DNA from: Cedecea colo
GTDB lineage: Bacteria; Pseudomonadota; Gammaproteobacteria; Enterobacterales; Enterobacteriaceae
Length of the DNA: 64,000 bases
Direction: 5' to 3'
Assembly: GCF_011808225.1 (NCBI RefSeq)
Contig: NZ_SOYS01000001.1
Location: forward strand, 124,001 to 188,000
The stretch's first letter is position 1. Each line of letters starts with the position of its first letter. The translations under genes and the position numbers were made by a program. Shown here piece by piece: positions 48,266 through 57,925 of the stretch. Under the pieces are notes generated by a model. It was given only the letters and a program-made list of their open reading frames with translations. It had not been told where the DNA came from and ran no database searches.

Positions 48266-49459
48266 ATGGAACAAACCTGGCGTTGGTATGGCCCAAAAGA
48301 CCCGGTGTCACTGGACGATGTGCGTCAGGCAGGCGCAACCGGCGTAGTCACCGCCTTACATCACATTCCGAACGGCGAAGTCTGGCCGGTTGCTGAAATT
48401 AAACAGCGTCAGGCTGAGCTTGCTGCCAAAGGGCTAAGCTGGTCAGTGGTAGAAAGCATTCCGGTGCACGAAGAGATCAAAACCCACTCGGGTGATTACG
48501 ACAGGCATATCGCTAACTATCAGCAGAGCATCCGCAACCTGGCGGAATGCGGCATCGATACCGTATGCTACAACTTCATGCCAATCCTCGACTGGACGCG
48601 TACTGACCTGGAATATGAACTGCCGGACGGCTCTAAGGCCCTGCGTTTTGACCAGATAGCCTTTGCCGCTTTTGAGCTGCATATTCTGAAACGCCCCGGC
48701 GCGCAGGCCGATTACGGTGAAGAAGAGCAGCGTCAGGCGCTGAACTACTTCCATAACATGTCCGATGCCGAAAAAGAGAAGCTGACGCGCAATATTATTG
48801 CGGGCCTGCCGGGAGCGGAAGAGGGTTACACCTTAGATCAATTCCGTGCGCGCCTGGCGGAATATGACGGTATCAACAAAGAGCAGCTGCGTGAAAACAT
48901 GGCCTACTTCCTGCGCGCTATCGTTGCCGTGGCTGAAGAAGTCGGCGTGCGCCTGGCGGTGCATCCGGACGATCCGCCGCGTCCAATCCTCGGCCTGCCG
49001 CGCATTGTTTCCACTATGGAAGACATGCAGTGGCTGAAAGAAACGGTCAACAGCATTAACAACGGTTTCACCATGTGTACCGGCTCGTACGGCGTGCGTG
49101 CGGACAATGACCTGGTGCGAATGATCGAAACCTTTGGCGACCGCATTCACTTTACCCACCTGCGCGCTACCTGCCGCGAAGATAACCCAAAAACCTTCCA
49201 TGAAGGCGCGCATCTTCAGGGCGATGTGAATATGGTTGCGGTGGTAAAAGCGATTCTGGCTGAAGAGCAGCGCCGTAAGGCGAGCGGTGATTTACGTCCG
49301 ATTCCGATGCGTCCGGATCACGGCCATCAGATGCTCGATGACCTGCATAAAAAAACCAACCCTGGCTATTCGGCGATTGGCCGTCTGAAGGGGCTTGCGG
49401 AAGTGCGCGGCGTGGAGCTTGCGCTGAAGCAGACTCTGTTCCCGGATTTGCTGCAATAA
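48266..49459 (+). CDS. uxuA: Mannonate dehydratase UxuA
   Basis: A 397-residue TIM-barrel enzyme (Mn2+/Fe2+) that dehydrates D-mannonate to 2-keto-3-deoxygluconate in glucuronate catabolism. Family marks are [26 protein letters not shown] at the start (given here only as the segment 1-26), [33 protein letters not shown] and [12 protein letters not shown]. The ATG at 48266 has GAGGAG 7 nt upstream; a start 18 bp upstream gives six extra residues and is rejected. In E. coli uxuA is elsewhere with uxuB; here it faces yeiQ. Confidence 0.95.
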   Translation: MEQTWRWYGPKDPVSLDDVRQAGATGVVTALHHIPNGEVWPVAEIKQRQAELAAKGLSWSVVESIPVHEEIKTHSGDYDRHIANYQQSIRNLAECGIDTVCYNFMPILDWTRTDLEYELPDGSKALRFDQIAFAAFELHILKRPGAQADYGEEEQRQALNYFHNMSDAEKEKLTRNIIAGLPGAEEGYTLDQFRARLAEYDGINKEQLRENMAYFLRAIVAVAEEVGVRLAVHPDDPPRPILGLPRIVSTMEDMQWLKETVNSINNGFTMCTGSYGVRADNDLVRMIETFGDRIHFTHLRATCREDNPKTFHEGAHLQGDVNMVAVVKAILAEEQRRKASGDLRPIPMRPDHGHQMLDDLHKKTNPGYSAIGRLKGLAEVRGVELALKQTLFPDLLQ

Positions 49460-49474
49460 AATACTGCACCAAAA

Positions 49475-49666
49475 AAACCGCTTCGTGAAGCGGGTTCAGA
49501 CCGGCGACAAACCTCATGCTGAAAAGGCTCTGAAATAAGTAACCTAAAAAAGCAGCATTAAAATCAAACGTTTGATTTTCTGCTGCTCGCCACAAAGAAG
49601 GAAGAACCACGTTTTTTCCTTCTTTGTCGGCAAACTAACCCGCTGCGTGAAGCGGGTTTTTCTTTT
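49475..49666 (+). repeat. Terminator-duplicating structured element, copy B
   Basis: Downstream of uxuA a terminator hairpin (CCGCTTCGTGAAGCGG, 49479-49494) is followed by about 141 bp and then a near-identical hairpin (CCCGCTGCGTGAAGCGGG, 49639-49656) with TTTTTCTTTTTT. The spacer starts GACAAACCTCATG. It has a long hairpin around AAAATCAAACG (49551-49587, with AGCAGC / GCTGCT outer arms) and a second stem ACAAAGAAGGAA / TTCCTTCTTTGT (49592-49603 / 49616-49627) around AACCACGTT. It matches copy A (25.9-26.1 kb) in order, spacing and partly in sequence. It carries no ORF. The right-hand terminator separates uxuA from convergent efpL. Confidence 0.75.
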
Positions 49667-50239
49667 TTAATCTGCGCGACCCATAGAGCGCTTCTCGGCG
49701 ATATGAATGCGGATCTTCTCGCCGGTCACCATATATTCCGGCACCTGAATCACCAGGCCGGTGGACATAGTGGCAGGCTTGGTGCGGGAGCTTGCGGACG
49801 CGCCTTTAATACCCGGAGCCGTTTCAATGATTTCCAGATCCACCGTTTGCGGCAGTTCCAGCGCCAGCAGTTGGCCATCCCAGGTCAGAACCTGCATGTC
49901 CGGCATGCCGCCTTCAGGAATAAACTGTAATTCGTCTGCAATCTGATCCTTGGTGAAGATGTACGGGGTGTAATCTTCTTTATCCATGAACACATATTCG
50001 TTGCCATCGATATAAGAAAAATCAACGAAACGACGGGTCAGGGTAACGGTATCGACGATATCGTCACCTTTGAAACGTTCTTCCACCTTCTGCCCGGTAC
50101 GGACATCGGAAAAACGCATCTTATAAAGGGTTGCCGCGCCGCGCGCGCTTGGGGACTGAATATCGATATCTTTCACAATCAGCAGCTTGCCGTTGTAGTT
50201 CAGTACCATGCCTTTTTTGACTTCGTTAGCTCTTGCCAT
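49667..50239 (-). CDS. efpL: EF-P-like translation factor EfpL (YeiP)
   Basis: A 190-residue EF-P paralogue that relieves ribosome stalling at XPPX sequences. Three beta-barrel domains of the EF-P type; the loop at the tip of domain I is SPSARGAA, with Arg33 in place of the modified lysine of EF-P. The C-terminal signature is [17 protein letters not shown] chose the ATG at 50239 ([14 protein letters not shown]), 28 codons inside a longer frame that has no homology. It is divergent from yeiW and convergent with uxuA. Confidence 0.95.
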   Translation of the reverse strand: MARANEVKKGMVLNYNGKLLIVKDIDIQSPSARGAATLYKMRFSDVRTGQKVEERFKGDDIVDTVTLTRRFVDFSYIDGNEYVFMDKEDYTPYIFTKDQIADELQFIPEGGMPDMQVLTWDGQLLALELPQTVDLEIIETAPGIKGASASSRTKPATMSTGLVIQVPEYMVTGEKIRIHIAEKRSMGRAD

Positions 50240-50410
50240 CGATGTTTCCTGTAAAAATTGAAGGGCGAAAATATTGCGACAAATTACTCGCGAGGTGCAT
50301 TTCAGGCAAGCGGATTTCATCACCTGTAAGACAAAGTATAAATGAACGTAGTAAAGCCCGTGCGCTACTGTTACAGTCCGCGTACCTGCCAGCCCACCGG
50401 AGAATCGCTG

Positions 50411-50665
50411 ATGGACTGTCGTCCTGATTGCGGCGCCTGCTGCACCGCGCCTTCTGTTTCAAGTCCGATACCGGGCATGCCCAACGGCAAACCGGCAAAC
50501 ACCCCCTGCGTTCAGCTTGATGAACGAAACCTCTGTAAGCTGTTTCGCTCGCCGCTGCGTCCGAAGGTTTGCGCAGGCTTACAGCCCTCGCGTGAAATGT
50601 GCGGCACTACGCGTCAGCAGGCTATGGATTATCTTATCTATCTCGAAGCGGCTACCGCGCCTTAA
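50411..50665 (+). CDS. yeiW: YeiW, YkgJ-type cysteine cluster protein
   Basis: An 84-residue protein with the CxxCxxCC pattern CRPDCGACC near the start and further Cys in NTPC, LC, VC and MC. Such UPF0153 clusters are thought to bind Zn or Fe. It matches E. coli YeiW. The ATG at 50411 gives the E. coli length; a longer frame adds 23 unrelated residues. Its TAA overlaps the setB stop in TTAA, so the two convergent genes share their last bases. Confidence 0.87.
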   Translation: MDCRPDCGACCTAPSVSSPIPGMPNGKPANTPCVQLDERNLCKLFRSPLRPKVCAGLQPSREMCGTTRQQAMDYLIYLEAATAP

Positions 50666-51843
50666 ACATCCTTAATGCGCGCCATGCAGTACGCGGTAAC
50701 GGCTATCATGCCCAGCGCGATAAAAAAGACGGTGTGATAGCTCCAGATTTCAGCAACTACCCCCGCCAGCGAGCCGGCGATAATCCAGCCCACGCGTGTG
50801 GTATTGGTATAGAGCGTGGTGGCGGCTCCCGCCTGGCCCGGCATCAAATCCTGGAAATAAAGCATGCCGATCCCGGCCAGAATGCCGATGAAAATAGCGT
50901 TCAGCAACTGTAAAGCAAGCAGCGCAATTTCATTGTGCAGCGTCAGCATGCCGAGGTAAAAAAGCAGGCCCGCAACGGCGGCGATACGCATCAGGAAGCG
51001 TTTACCAAAACGTTTAGCGTAATAGCCCGCAATCAGCATGGTGGGGATCTCCAGCCCGGCAGCCGCTCCCATCATCACTCCCGCCAGCTTCTCCGGCAGA
51101 TGCAGTTCACCAATGATATAGAGCGGCATATTAATAATGTACAGGCTGTTACAGCCCCACATCATGGTACAGGCGATAAACAGCAACAGGGCATCGCGAC
51201 GGTTGCGGCGGGGCGCTTCAAGCCTGGTGGTGGTTGGCACAGGTTCTTTGCGCATAGAAGGCAGAAATAGCCACACCATCAGGCCACAAACCACAAATGC
51301 GAAGGTCGCGCAGAGGTACATCGTGGTAAAGCCGAAGCCCAGCGCCAGCGCGTAGGCGATTGGCGGGCCGATTACCCAGGCAAGCGAGACCTGAGCACGC
51401 AAGATGGAGCTGAACATAACGGCTTCGCGCCCGGTGCGGTCGGCGTGTTCACGGGCAAGGGCGAACATTTGCGGGTTGGCGGTGGATCCAAAGCTGCTAA
51501 GAAATACGCCAACAAACAGTAAAATAAAATAGTTACGATTCCACGCAAACAGCACGCAGGCCAGCGCGCCGAGCAGACAGCAGACGAAAATCAGCGACTT
51601 GCGGTCGCCTTTGCGATCCGAGCGTCCCGCCAGCAACTGGCTGACCAGAATGCCGATGACCGCACTGCCTGTAAAAAAGAAGCCTACCATCGCCGGACGA
51701 ACCCGTACTTCCTCTGTTAAAAACAGGCTTAGCGTCGGCGTTTGTAAGGCGCCAGCAATGCCGGTTAAAAAAGCTACAATCAAGAAGGCGGAAGAGGTCA
51801 GATCGAGAGGTTTACGCGCTGCGGCAACGGGTGTGTTTTGCAT
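50662..51843 (-). CDS. setB: Sugar efflux transporter SetB
   Basis: A 393-residue, 12-helix MFS protein of the SET family that exports lactose/glucose-type sugars in E. coli and has been linked to chromosome segregation. Family segments are [36 protein letters not shown] and [19 protein letters not shown] chose the ATG at 51843 ([11 protein letters not shown]), giving the E. coli length; the upstream frame adds 17 residues without support. It is divergent from fruB, with the Cra-controlled region in between. Confidence 0.93.
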   Translation of the reverse strand: MQNTPVAAARKPLDLTSSAFLIVAFLTGIAGALQTPTLSLFLTEEVRVRPAMVGFFFTGSAVIGILVSQLLAGRSDRKGDRKSLIFVCCLLGALACVLFAWNRNYFILLFVGVFLSSFGSTANPQMFALAREHADRTGREAVMFSSILRAQVSLAWVIGPPIAYALALGFGFTTMYLCATFAFVVCGLMVWLFLPSMRKEPVPTTTRLEAPRRNRRDALLLFIACTMMWGCNSLYIINMPLYIIGELHLPEKLAGVMMGAAAGLEIPTMLIAGYYAKRFGKRFLMRIAAVAGLLFYLGMLTLHNEIALLALQLLNAIFIGILAGIGMLYFQDLMPGQAGAATTLYTNTTRVGWIIAGSLAGVVAEIWSYHTVFFIALGMIAVTAYCMARIKDV

Positions 51844-52092
51844 GGAGTCAGAATCGGTTAACGGGGAACGCGCGGAGTTTACGCGCCTCGTCACAAAATA
51901 AACAGTTGTTCAAATCAAAAGTGACACAAAAAGTCAAAACAGCGTTCTGATTTTAATGCTTATCGTCAGGGATGTTGCCTTAACAGGTTCAGCTTCACCG
52001 TTTCGATTAACGGGAAAATGTGCGTGACCTCAAAATTCCGGCAACAAAATTACTACAATACTTGCCTGGATAAGGGGAAAAATACACACTCC

Positions 52093-52107
52093 TTGAAACG
52101 TTTCAGC
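52093..52107 (+). promoter_or_regulatory. Cra (FruR) operator, distal site of fruB
   Basis: TTGAAACGTTTCAGC fits the Cra consensus TGAAACGWTTCA. It is 85 bp before the fruB ATG and pairs with a second site downstream. Confidence 0.8.
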
Positions 52108-52157
52108 GTCCTCTTCCGTGAAGTCAGGAGCGGGGTGGCGCTTTTTTTCTCATACAG

Positions 52158-52173
52158 GCTGAATCGTTTCAAT
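52158..52173 (+). promoter_or_regulatory. Cra (FruR) operator, proximal site of fruB
   Basis: GCTGAATCGTTTCAAT matches the high-affinity Cra consensus GCTGAAWCGWTTCA. It is 18 bp before the fruB ATG and overlaps the leader. Fructose-1-phosphate, the FruA product, releases Cra, so this is the known self-induction loop. Confidence 0.87.
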
Positions 52174-52191
52174 TCGGCGGGAGAGGGAACC

Positions 52192-53325
52192 ATGTTTCAG
52201 TTATCTGTGCAGGATATTCATCCGGGCCAAAGCGCCGGGAACAAAGAAGAGGCCATTCGTCAGGTTGCCGCTGCGCTGACAAAGGCGGGTAACGTAAGCG
52301 AAGGCTATGTTGACGGGATGCTTGCTCGTGAGCAGCAAACCGCGACTTACCTTGGTAACGGGATTGCCATTCCACACGGCACTACCGACACCCGCGCTCT
52401 GGTGCTAAAAACCGGCGTTCAGGTGTATCAGTTTCCGCAAGGGGTGGAATGGGCCGACGGCCAGAAAGCCTGGGTCGCCATCGGCATTGCGGCCAGTTCT
52501 GACGAACACCTCGGCCTGCTGCGCCAGCTGACTCATGTGCTGAGCGACGACGCGGTGGCGGAACAGTTAAAAACCGCAACCACCGCTGAAGAGCTGCGCG
52601 CGCTGCTGATGGGCGAAAAGCAAAGCTCAGCGCTGCTGTTTGATAATTCTCTTCTGGCGCTGGATGTGACCGCCAGCGACCTGATGACCCTGCAGGCGCT
52701 AAACGCAGGCCGCATCAAGCAGGCCGGCGCCGCCGACGCCTCTTTCGTAAGCCAGGTCGTTTCCGGTAAGCCGCTGTACCTTGGTCAGGGCATCTGGCTG
52801 AACGACAGTACCGAAGGCAATCTCGCAAGCGCGGTAGCCATTAGTCGTCCGGCTTGTGCTTTTGAAGCTGATGGCGAGCCGGTCTCCCTGCTGATAACCG
52901 TCGCTGTGGCCGACGAACAGCCGCTGCGGGTGCTTAACCGCCTGAGCGACATGCTGATTACTAACAAAGCTGAACGTCTGCTGAACGCCGATGCGCCGAC
53001 TTTGCTGACGCTGCTGACCAGCGACGACGTTCCGGCTGAAAACCTGCTGACAGAAGAATTCACCGTCCGTAACGAACATGGCCTGCATGCGCGTCCGGGT
53101 ACCGTTCTGGTGAATACCATCAAACAATTTACCAGTGAGATAACCGTGACAAACCTCGACGGTTCCGGCAAGCCAGCCAACGGACGCAGCCTGATGAAAG
53201 TGGTCGCGCTCGGCGTGAAAAAAGGCCATCGCCTGCGCTTTACCGCTCAGGGTGAGGATGCGCAGCAGGCGCTGGCAGCCATTGGCGAAGCCATCGCCGC
53301 CGGTCTTGGCGAGGGGGCAGCATGA
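52192..53325 (+). CDS. fruB: Fructose PTS diphosphoryl transfer protein FruB (EIIA-HPr)
   Basis: A 377-residue fusion that carries phosphate from EI to FruA. The EIIA-Fru domain (about residues 1-145) has phospho-His62 in [11 protein letters not shown] central linker domain (about 155-280) follows, then an FPr/HPr domain with His299 in [11 protein letters not shown]. The ATG at 52192 has a GAGAGGGA site; a frame reaching back to 52018 crosses the Cra operators and is rejected. It overlaps fruK by 4 bp (ATGA). Confidence 0.96.
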   Translation: MFQLSVQDIHPGQSAGNKEEAIRQVAAALTKAGNVSEGYVDGMLAREQQTATYLGNGIAIPHGTTDTRALVLKTGVQVYQFPQGVEWADGQKAWVAIGIAASSDEHLGLLRQLTHVLSDDAVAEQLKTATTAEELRALLMGEKQSSALLFDNSLLALDVTASDLMTLQALNAGRIKQAGAADASFVSQVVSGKPLYLGQGIWLNDSTEGNLASAVAISRPACAFEADGEPVSLLITVAVADEQPLRVLNRLSDMLITNKAERLLNADAPTLLTLLTSDDVPAENLLTEEFTVRNEHGLHARPGTVLVNTIKQFTSEITVTNLDGSGKPANGRSLMKVVALGVKKGHRLRFTAQGEDAQQALAAIGEAIAAGLGEGAA

Positions 53326-54260
53326 GCAGACGTGTAGCAACAATTACTTTGAATCCGGCTTACGATTTAGTCGGTTACACGCCGGAAGTTGAACGGGGTG
53401 AAGTTAACCTGGTGCGAACCAGCGGCCTGCACGCGGCGGGTAAAGGCATTAATGTCGCCAAAGTTCTTAAGGATCTGGGTATCGACGTCACGGTAGGCGG
53501 CTTCCTGGGTAAAGATAACCAGGACGGTTTCCAGCAGCTGTTCAGCGAGCTGGGCATCGCCAACCGTTTTCAGGTGGTTCAGGGGCGTACCCGCATTAAC
53601 GTCAAGCTGACCGAGAAAGACGGTGAGGTCACCGACTTTAACTTCTCCGGCTTTGAAGTGACCCCGGCAGACTGGGAGCGTTTTGTTGCCGATTCCCTGA
53701 GCTGGCTTGGCCAGTTCGATATGGTCTGCGTCAGCGGCAGCCTGCCTGTGGGCGTGACGCCGGAAGCCTTCACCGACTGGATGACGCGTCTGCGCAGCCA
53801 GTGCCCGTGCATTATTTTCGACAGCAGCCGCGAGGCGCTGGTAGCGGGTCTGAAAGCCGCGCCGTGGCTGGTGAAGCCGAACCGCCGCGAGCTGGAAATC
53901 TGGGCCGGGCGCAAGCTGCCGGAAATGAAAGATGTGATTGAAGCCGCTCACGCATTACGCGAGCAGGGCATCGCCCACGTGGTTATCTCCCTGGGTGCGG
54001 AAGGCGCGCTGTGGGTGAACGCTTCCGGTGAATGGATTGCGAAACCGCCGCTGTGTGAAGTTGTCAGCACCGTCGGCGCCGGAGATTCTATGGTCGGTGG
54101 CCTGATTTACGGCCTGCTGATGCGTGAATCCAGCGAGCACACCCTGCGTCTGGCAACGGCGGTAGCTGCCCTGGCGGTGAGCCAGAGCAACGTTGGAATT
54201 ACAGATCGTACGCAGCTGGCCGCCATGATGGCCCGTGTCGACCTGAAACCATTTAACTGA
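53322..54260 (+). CDS. fruK: 1-phosphofructokinase FruK
   Basis: A 312-residue PfkB-family kinase converting fructose-1-phosphate to fructose-1,6-bisphosphate. N-terminal NPAYDLVG and the GGF loop are visible; the PfkB signature 2 with the catalytic Asp is [14 protein letters not shown]. It is translationally coupled to fruB and lies 15 bp before fruA. Confidence 0.97.
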   Translation: MSRRVATITLNPAYDLVGYTPEVERGEVNLVRTSGLHAAGKGINVAKVLKDLGIDVTVGGFLGKDNQDGFQQLFSELGIANRFQVVQGRTRINVKLTEKDGEVTDFNFSGFEVTPADWERFVADSLSWLGQFDMVCVSGSLPVGVTPEAFTDWMTRLRSQCPCIIFDSSREALVAGLKAAPWLVKPNRRELEIWAGRKLPEMKDVIEAAHALREQGIAHVVISLGAEGALWVNASGEWIAKPPLCEVVSTVGAGDSMVGGLIYGLLMRESSEHTLRLATAVAALAVSQSNVGITDRTQLAAMMARVDLKPFN

Positions 54261-54275
54261 TTCAGGAGAGGAACC

Positions 54276-55970
54276 ATGAAAACGCTGCTGATTATCGACC
54301 CCGCGCTTGGACAGGCGCGTGCATACCTCGCAAAAACCCTGTTGGGTTCTGCGACTAACAAAGCGCATCTGACTATTACCGACAACCCAAACGAAGCTGA
54401 ACTGGCGATTGTTGTGGGCACCGCCATCCCGGCGGATAGCGCGCTGAACGGCAAAAATGTTTTTCTCGGCGATATTGACCGCGCGGTGCTGCATCCGGAG
54501 CTGTTCTTAAGCGAAGCAAAAGGCAAGGCAAAACCCTATACCGCGCCAGTCAGCGCAGCGGCACCGGCTGGCGTAGCGCAAGGCCCGAAACGTGTTGTAG
54601 CGGTCACCGCTTGTCCGACTGGCGTAGCGCATACCTTTATGGCTGCTGAAGCCATTGAAACCGAAGCGAAAAAACGCGGCTGGTGGGTGAAGGTTGAAAC
54701 GCGCGGTTCCGTAGGTGCCGGTAACGCCATCACGCCGGAAGAGGTTGCCGAAGCGGATCTGGTGATTGTCGCGGCAGATATCGAAGTGGATCTGGCGAAG
54801 TTTGCCGGTAAGCCGATGTACCGTACTTCTACCGGTCTGGCGCTGAAGAAAACCGCGCAGGAGCTGGATAAAGCGGTCGCGCAAGCCAAACCTTATGAAG
54901 CGACAGGGCAAAGCACCGCTTCCGCGAAAGAGGGTAAAAAAGAGGGCGCTGGCGCTTATCGTCACCTGTTGACCGGCGTCTCTTATATGCTGCCGATGGT
55001 GGTCGCGGGCGGTTTGTGCATTGCGCTTTCTTTCGCATTCGGTATCGAAGCGTTTAAAGAGCCGGGTACGCTTGCGGCGGCGCTGATGCAAATTGGCGGC
55101 GGCTCTGCCTTTGCGCTGATGGTGCCGGTTCTGGCGGGTTATATCGCTTTCTCTATTGCTGACCGTCCGGGTCTGACGCCGGGTCTTATCGGCGGTATGC
55201 TGGCCGTGAGCACCGGTTCTGGTTTTATCGGCGGTATTATTGCCGGTTTCCTTGCGGGCTACGTGGCGAAGGCTATCAGCACTAAGCTTAAGCTGCCGAA
55301 CAGCATGGAAGCGCTGAAGCCTATTCTGATAATCCCGCTGCTTTCCAGCCTGATCGTTGGCCTTGCGATGATCTACCTGATCGGTACGCCGGTTGCGAAA
55401 ATCCTTGAAGCCCTGACCCACTGGCTGCAAACCATGGGCACCGCGAACGCGGTACTGCTTGGCGCTATCCTCGGCGGCATGATGTGCACCGATATGGGCG
55501 GCCCGTTGAACAAAGCGGCATACGCCTTTGGCGTCGGCCTGCTCAGCACCCAGACGTATGCACCAATGGCGGCAATCATGGCGGCAGGTATGGTTCCTCC
55601 GCTGGGTCTGGGTCTGGCCACGCTTATTGCGCGTCGTAAATTCGACAAAGCGCAACAGGAAGGCGGCAAGGCGGCGCTGGTGCTCGGTCTGTGCTTTATC
55701 ACCGAAGGGGCGATTCCGTTCGCGGCTCGCGACCCGATGCGCGTTCTGCCTTGCTGTATCGTTGGCGGTGCGGTGACGGGCGCAATCTCCATGGCGGTTG
55801 GCGCAAAACTGATGGCACCGCACGGCGGCTTGTTCGTACTGCTGATCCCGGGTGCAATCACGCCGGTGCTGGGTTACCTGTTTGCGATTGTGGCAGGTAT
55901 GCTGCTGACCGGCCTGTCTTATGCCTTCCTGAAGCGTCCGGAAGCGGAGCTGGCCGCAAAAATCGCCTAA
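54276..55970 (+). CDS. fruA: Fructose-specific PTS enzyme IIB'BC, FruA
   Basis: A 564-residue inner-membrane permease that imports fructose and phosphorylates it at C1. In order: a non-catalytic IIB' domain (about 1-85), the IIB domain with phospho-Cys113 (VTACPTGVAHTF) and a IIC domain (about 225-560) with eight or more membrane segments (GVSYMLPMVVAGG, MCTDMGGPLNKAAYAF, GAIPFAARDP). It is the last gene of fruBKA and is followed by a terminator. Confidence 0.97.
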   Translation: MKTLLIIDPALGQARAYLAKTLLGSATNKAHLTITDNPNEAELAIVVGTAIPADSALNGKNVFLGDIDRAVLHPELFLSEAKGKAKPYTAPVSAAAPAGVAQGPKRVVAVTACPTGVAHTFMAAEAIETEAKKRGWWVKVETRGSVGAGNAITPEEVAEADLVIVAADIEVDLAKFAGKPMYRTSTGLALKKTAQELDKAVAQAKPYEATGQSTASAKEGKKEGAGAYRHLLTGVSYMLPMVVAGGLCIALSFAFGIEAFKEPGTLAAALMQIGGGSAFALMVPVLAGYIAFSIADRPGLTPGLIGGMLAVSTGSGFIGGIIAGFLAGYVAKAISTKLKLPNSMEALKPILIIPLLSSLIVGLAMIYLIGTPVAKILEALTHWLQTMGTANAVLLGAILGGMMCTDMGGPLNKAAYAFGVGLLSTQTYAPMAAIMAAGMVPPLGLGLATLIARRKFDKAQQEGGKAALVLGLCFITEGAIPFAARDPMRVLPCCIVGGAVTGAISMAVGAKLMAPHGGLFVLLIPGAITPVLGYLFAIVAGMLLTGLSYAFLKRPEAELAAKIA

Positions 55971-55989
55971 CGGCTGATGTGACTGCTTA

Positions 55990-56020
55990 AGCGCCTCCGG
56001 CAGATGCCGGGGGCGTTTTA
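55990..56020 (+). terminator. Rho-independent terminator of fruBKA
   Basis: GC stem GCGCCTCCGGC / GCCGGGGGCG with loop AGAT, followed by TTTTAC, about 20 bp after the fruA stop. Confidence 0.75.
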
Positions 56021-56131
56021 CTTTCCAGCTCCGGAAAGCCCCGGTTACATCCTCAATTATCACCCGAAGATTGCCAGATGAACCATGTGGTTCAAGACTT
56101 AGGGTATTGTCAGACTGCTGTCGAGGAAAAT

Positions 56132-56947
56132 ATGCAGCGTTCAATAGCCACAGTTTCCGTTGCCGGTACGTTACCTGAAAAACTTCACGCCATAGCCGAT
56201 GCGGGGTTTCGGGGAGTGGAAATCTTCGAGCCCGACCTGGAGAAGTATAAAGGCAACGCTCGCGATATCGCGCGGCTTGCCGCCAGCCTTGACCTGCAAA
56301 TTCTGCTCTATCAGCCGTTTCGTAATTTTGAGGGGATGCCAGCAGAAAATACCGCGGCAAACCTGGAGCGCGCTCGCCGAACGTTTGACGTCATGCACCA
56401 GCTTGACTGTGAACAGCTCCTGCTGTGTAGCAATGTCGATAAGCTCAGTTTTGCAGACCCTGACAGGCAGATTAGCGATCTGGCGAAAATGGCCGCGCTC
56501 GCGCAGCAGCACGGCATAAAAATAGGTTTTGAAGCGCTGGCGTGGGGCAGGCACATTCACCGTTACTCTGCGGCCTGGGAGCGGGTAAAAGCCGTTGATA
56601 ATCCGGCGTTCGGCCTGGTGCTGGACAGTTTCCACGTGCTGTCGCTGGGCGATGAGTTAAAGCTCTGCGGAATACCGCTGGAGAAAATCTTTTTTGTGCA
56701 GCTGGCAGATGCGCCGCGCAAAAACCTCGATGTGCAGGAGTGGAGCCGGCATTTTCGTTGTTTCCCTGGAACGGGGGATCTCCCGGTGCTCGGGTTTGCC
56801 AGGACATTGGTGGATAAAGGCTATCGCGGGCCCTGGTCGCTTGAGATCTTCAACGATGCATATCAGGCGGCACCCGCGGGCGAAACGGCGCTGGCGGGAT
56901 TTCGTTCGTTGCAACGGCTTGAAGAACAGCTGGGAAAACCTGCCTGA
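56132..56947 (+). CDS. Sugar phosphate isomerase/epimerase family protein, 3-dehydroshikimate dehydratase-like
   Basis: A 271-residue AP-endonuclease-2-type TIM barrel. It resembles the N-terminal domain of bacterial QuiC/AsbF-type 3-dehydroshikimate dehydratases (3-dehydroshikimate to protocatechuate): RSIATVSVAGTLPEKL at the start, the metal ligands Glu134 (FEALAW), Asp165 and His168 (VLDSFHVL), Gln190 (FFVQLAD) and Glu238 (SLEIF), and the RCFPGTGDL loop. The C-terminal HPPD-like domain of QuiC is absent. The ATG at 56132 has GAGGA upstream; 18 residues further upstream have no homology. E. coli has no gene here. The substrate is inferred. Confidence 0.75.
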   Translation: MQRSIATVSVAGTLPEKLHAIADAGFRGVEIFEPDLEKYKGNARDIARLAASLDLQILLYQPFRNFEGMPAENTAANLERARRTFDVMHQLDCEQLLLCSNVDKLSFADPDRQISDLAKMAALAQQHGIKIGFEALAWGRHIHRYSAAWERVKAVDNPAFGLVLDSFHVLSLGDELKLCGIPLEKIFFVQLADAPRKNLDVQEWSRHFRCFPGTGDLPVLGFARTLVDKGYRGPWSLEIFNDAYQAAPAGETALAGFRSLQRLEEQLGKPA

Positions 56948-56957
56948 CCAGAACGTT

Positions 56958-56984
56958 GGCGGATAAGCGATAACGCTATCCGCC
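56958..56984. terminator. Terminator between the DSD-like gene and nfo
   Basis: Stem GGCGGATA / TATCCGCC (56958-56965 / 56977-56984), an extended palindrome between two convergent genes, followed by GTAAAAT. Probably bidirectional. Confidence 0.7.
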
Positions 56985-56992
56985 GTAAAATA

Positions 56993-57850
56993 TTACGCCA
57001 CGGCTTGCTGGTCCTGCTGAGCTTTCAGCCAGGCTATTTCTTCCGCCCAGATATCCGGATTAATGGTTTCCAGAATTAATGGAATCCCGTCAAACCGGCT
57101 GTCGCGCATGATCCAGCTAAACGGCGTGTGGCCGATATTACCCTTACCGAGGCTGTGATGGCGGTCCACGCGGCTGGCGAACGTGCTTTTGGCATCGTTG
57201 AGGTGCATGCCGCGCAGGTATTCGAAGCCGACAATTTTTTCGAATTCGTCGAACGTTTTTTCGCAGTCGGCAACGGTACGTAAATCATATCCCGCCGCAA
57301 ACGCGTGGCAGGTATCAATGCAAACGCCGACGCGGGATTTGTCTTCCACACCGTCGATAATCGCCGCCAGATGCTCAAAACGGAAGCCCAGGTTGCTGCC
57401 CTGACCAGCCGTATTCTCGATCACCGCCGTTACGCCCTGGGTTTTATCCAGCGCAATGTTGATGGACTGCGCGATCTTTGCCAGGCATTCATCTTCTGAA
57501 ATTTGTTTCAGATGGCTGCCGGGATGGAAGTTCAGCAGCGTCAGCCCAAGCTGCTCGCAGCGTTGCAGCTCATCGATAAAGGCCTTGCGGGATTTTTCCA
57601 GCGCGTCCTCATCCGGATGCCCGAGGTTAATCAGGAAGCTGTCGTGGGGCAGGATCTGGCCTGGCCCGTAGTTGTACTTTTCACAGGCGCGTTTGAAATT
57701 GCTGATAATGTCGTCAGTAAGCGGAGCGGCTCGCCACTGACGCTGGTTTTTAGTGAACAGGGCAAACGCGGTGGCTTCCAGTTCGTGGGCGCGAATGGCG
57801 GCGTTTTCTAACCCGCCCGAGGCGCTAACGTGCGCTCCAATAAACTTCAT
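56993..57850 (-). CDS. nfo: Deoxyribonuclease IV (AP endonuclease Nfo)
   Basis: A 285-residue Zn-dependent TIM-barrel endonuclease that incises DNA 5' to abasic sites and oxidised bases in base-excision repair. Metal ligands recognisable include His69 (ILPHDSF), the NFHPGSH segment, Glu in IENTAGQG, and [20 protein letters not shown] and LILETINP. Length equals E. coli Nfo. It is divergent from neither neighbour but shares the terminator with the DSD-like gene. Confidence 0.97.
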   Translation of the reverse strand: MKFIGAHVSASGGLENAAIRAHELEATAFALFTKNQRQWRAAPLTDDIISNFKRACEKYNYGPGQILPHDSFLINLGHPDEDALEKSRKAFIDELQRCEQLGLTLLNFHPGSHLKQISEDECLAKIAQSINIALDKTQGVTAVIENTAGQGSNLGFRFEHLAAIIDGVEDKSRVGVCIDTCHAFAAGYDLRTVADCEKTFDEFEKIVGFEYLRGMHLNDAKSTFASRVDRHHSLGKGNIGHTPFSWIMRDSRFDGIPLILETINPDIWAEEIAWLKAQQDQQAVA

Positions 57851-57925
57851 CTTTGTCTCCGGTCAAAACCCGCTTGCGGGAAAGCGACAATGATAGCGGG
57901 TTAGCAGGGAGATTTCCGTGCCAAA

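Noticed and set aside
52018..52191. N-terminal extension of FruB by 58 residues
   Set aside because: The extra frame crosses both Cra operators, has no homology and lacks a ribosome site; the ATG at 52192 has a strong one.
54507..56360. A 617-codon open frame on the minus strand opposite fruA
   Set aside because: Composition is extremely Arg/Gln/His-rich and mirrors fruA, a clear PTS permease on the other strand. It is an antisense shadow despite its length.
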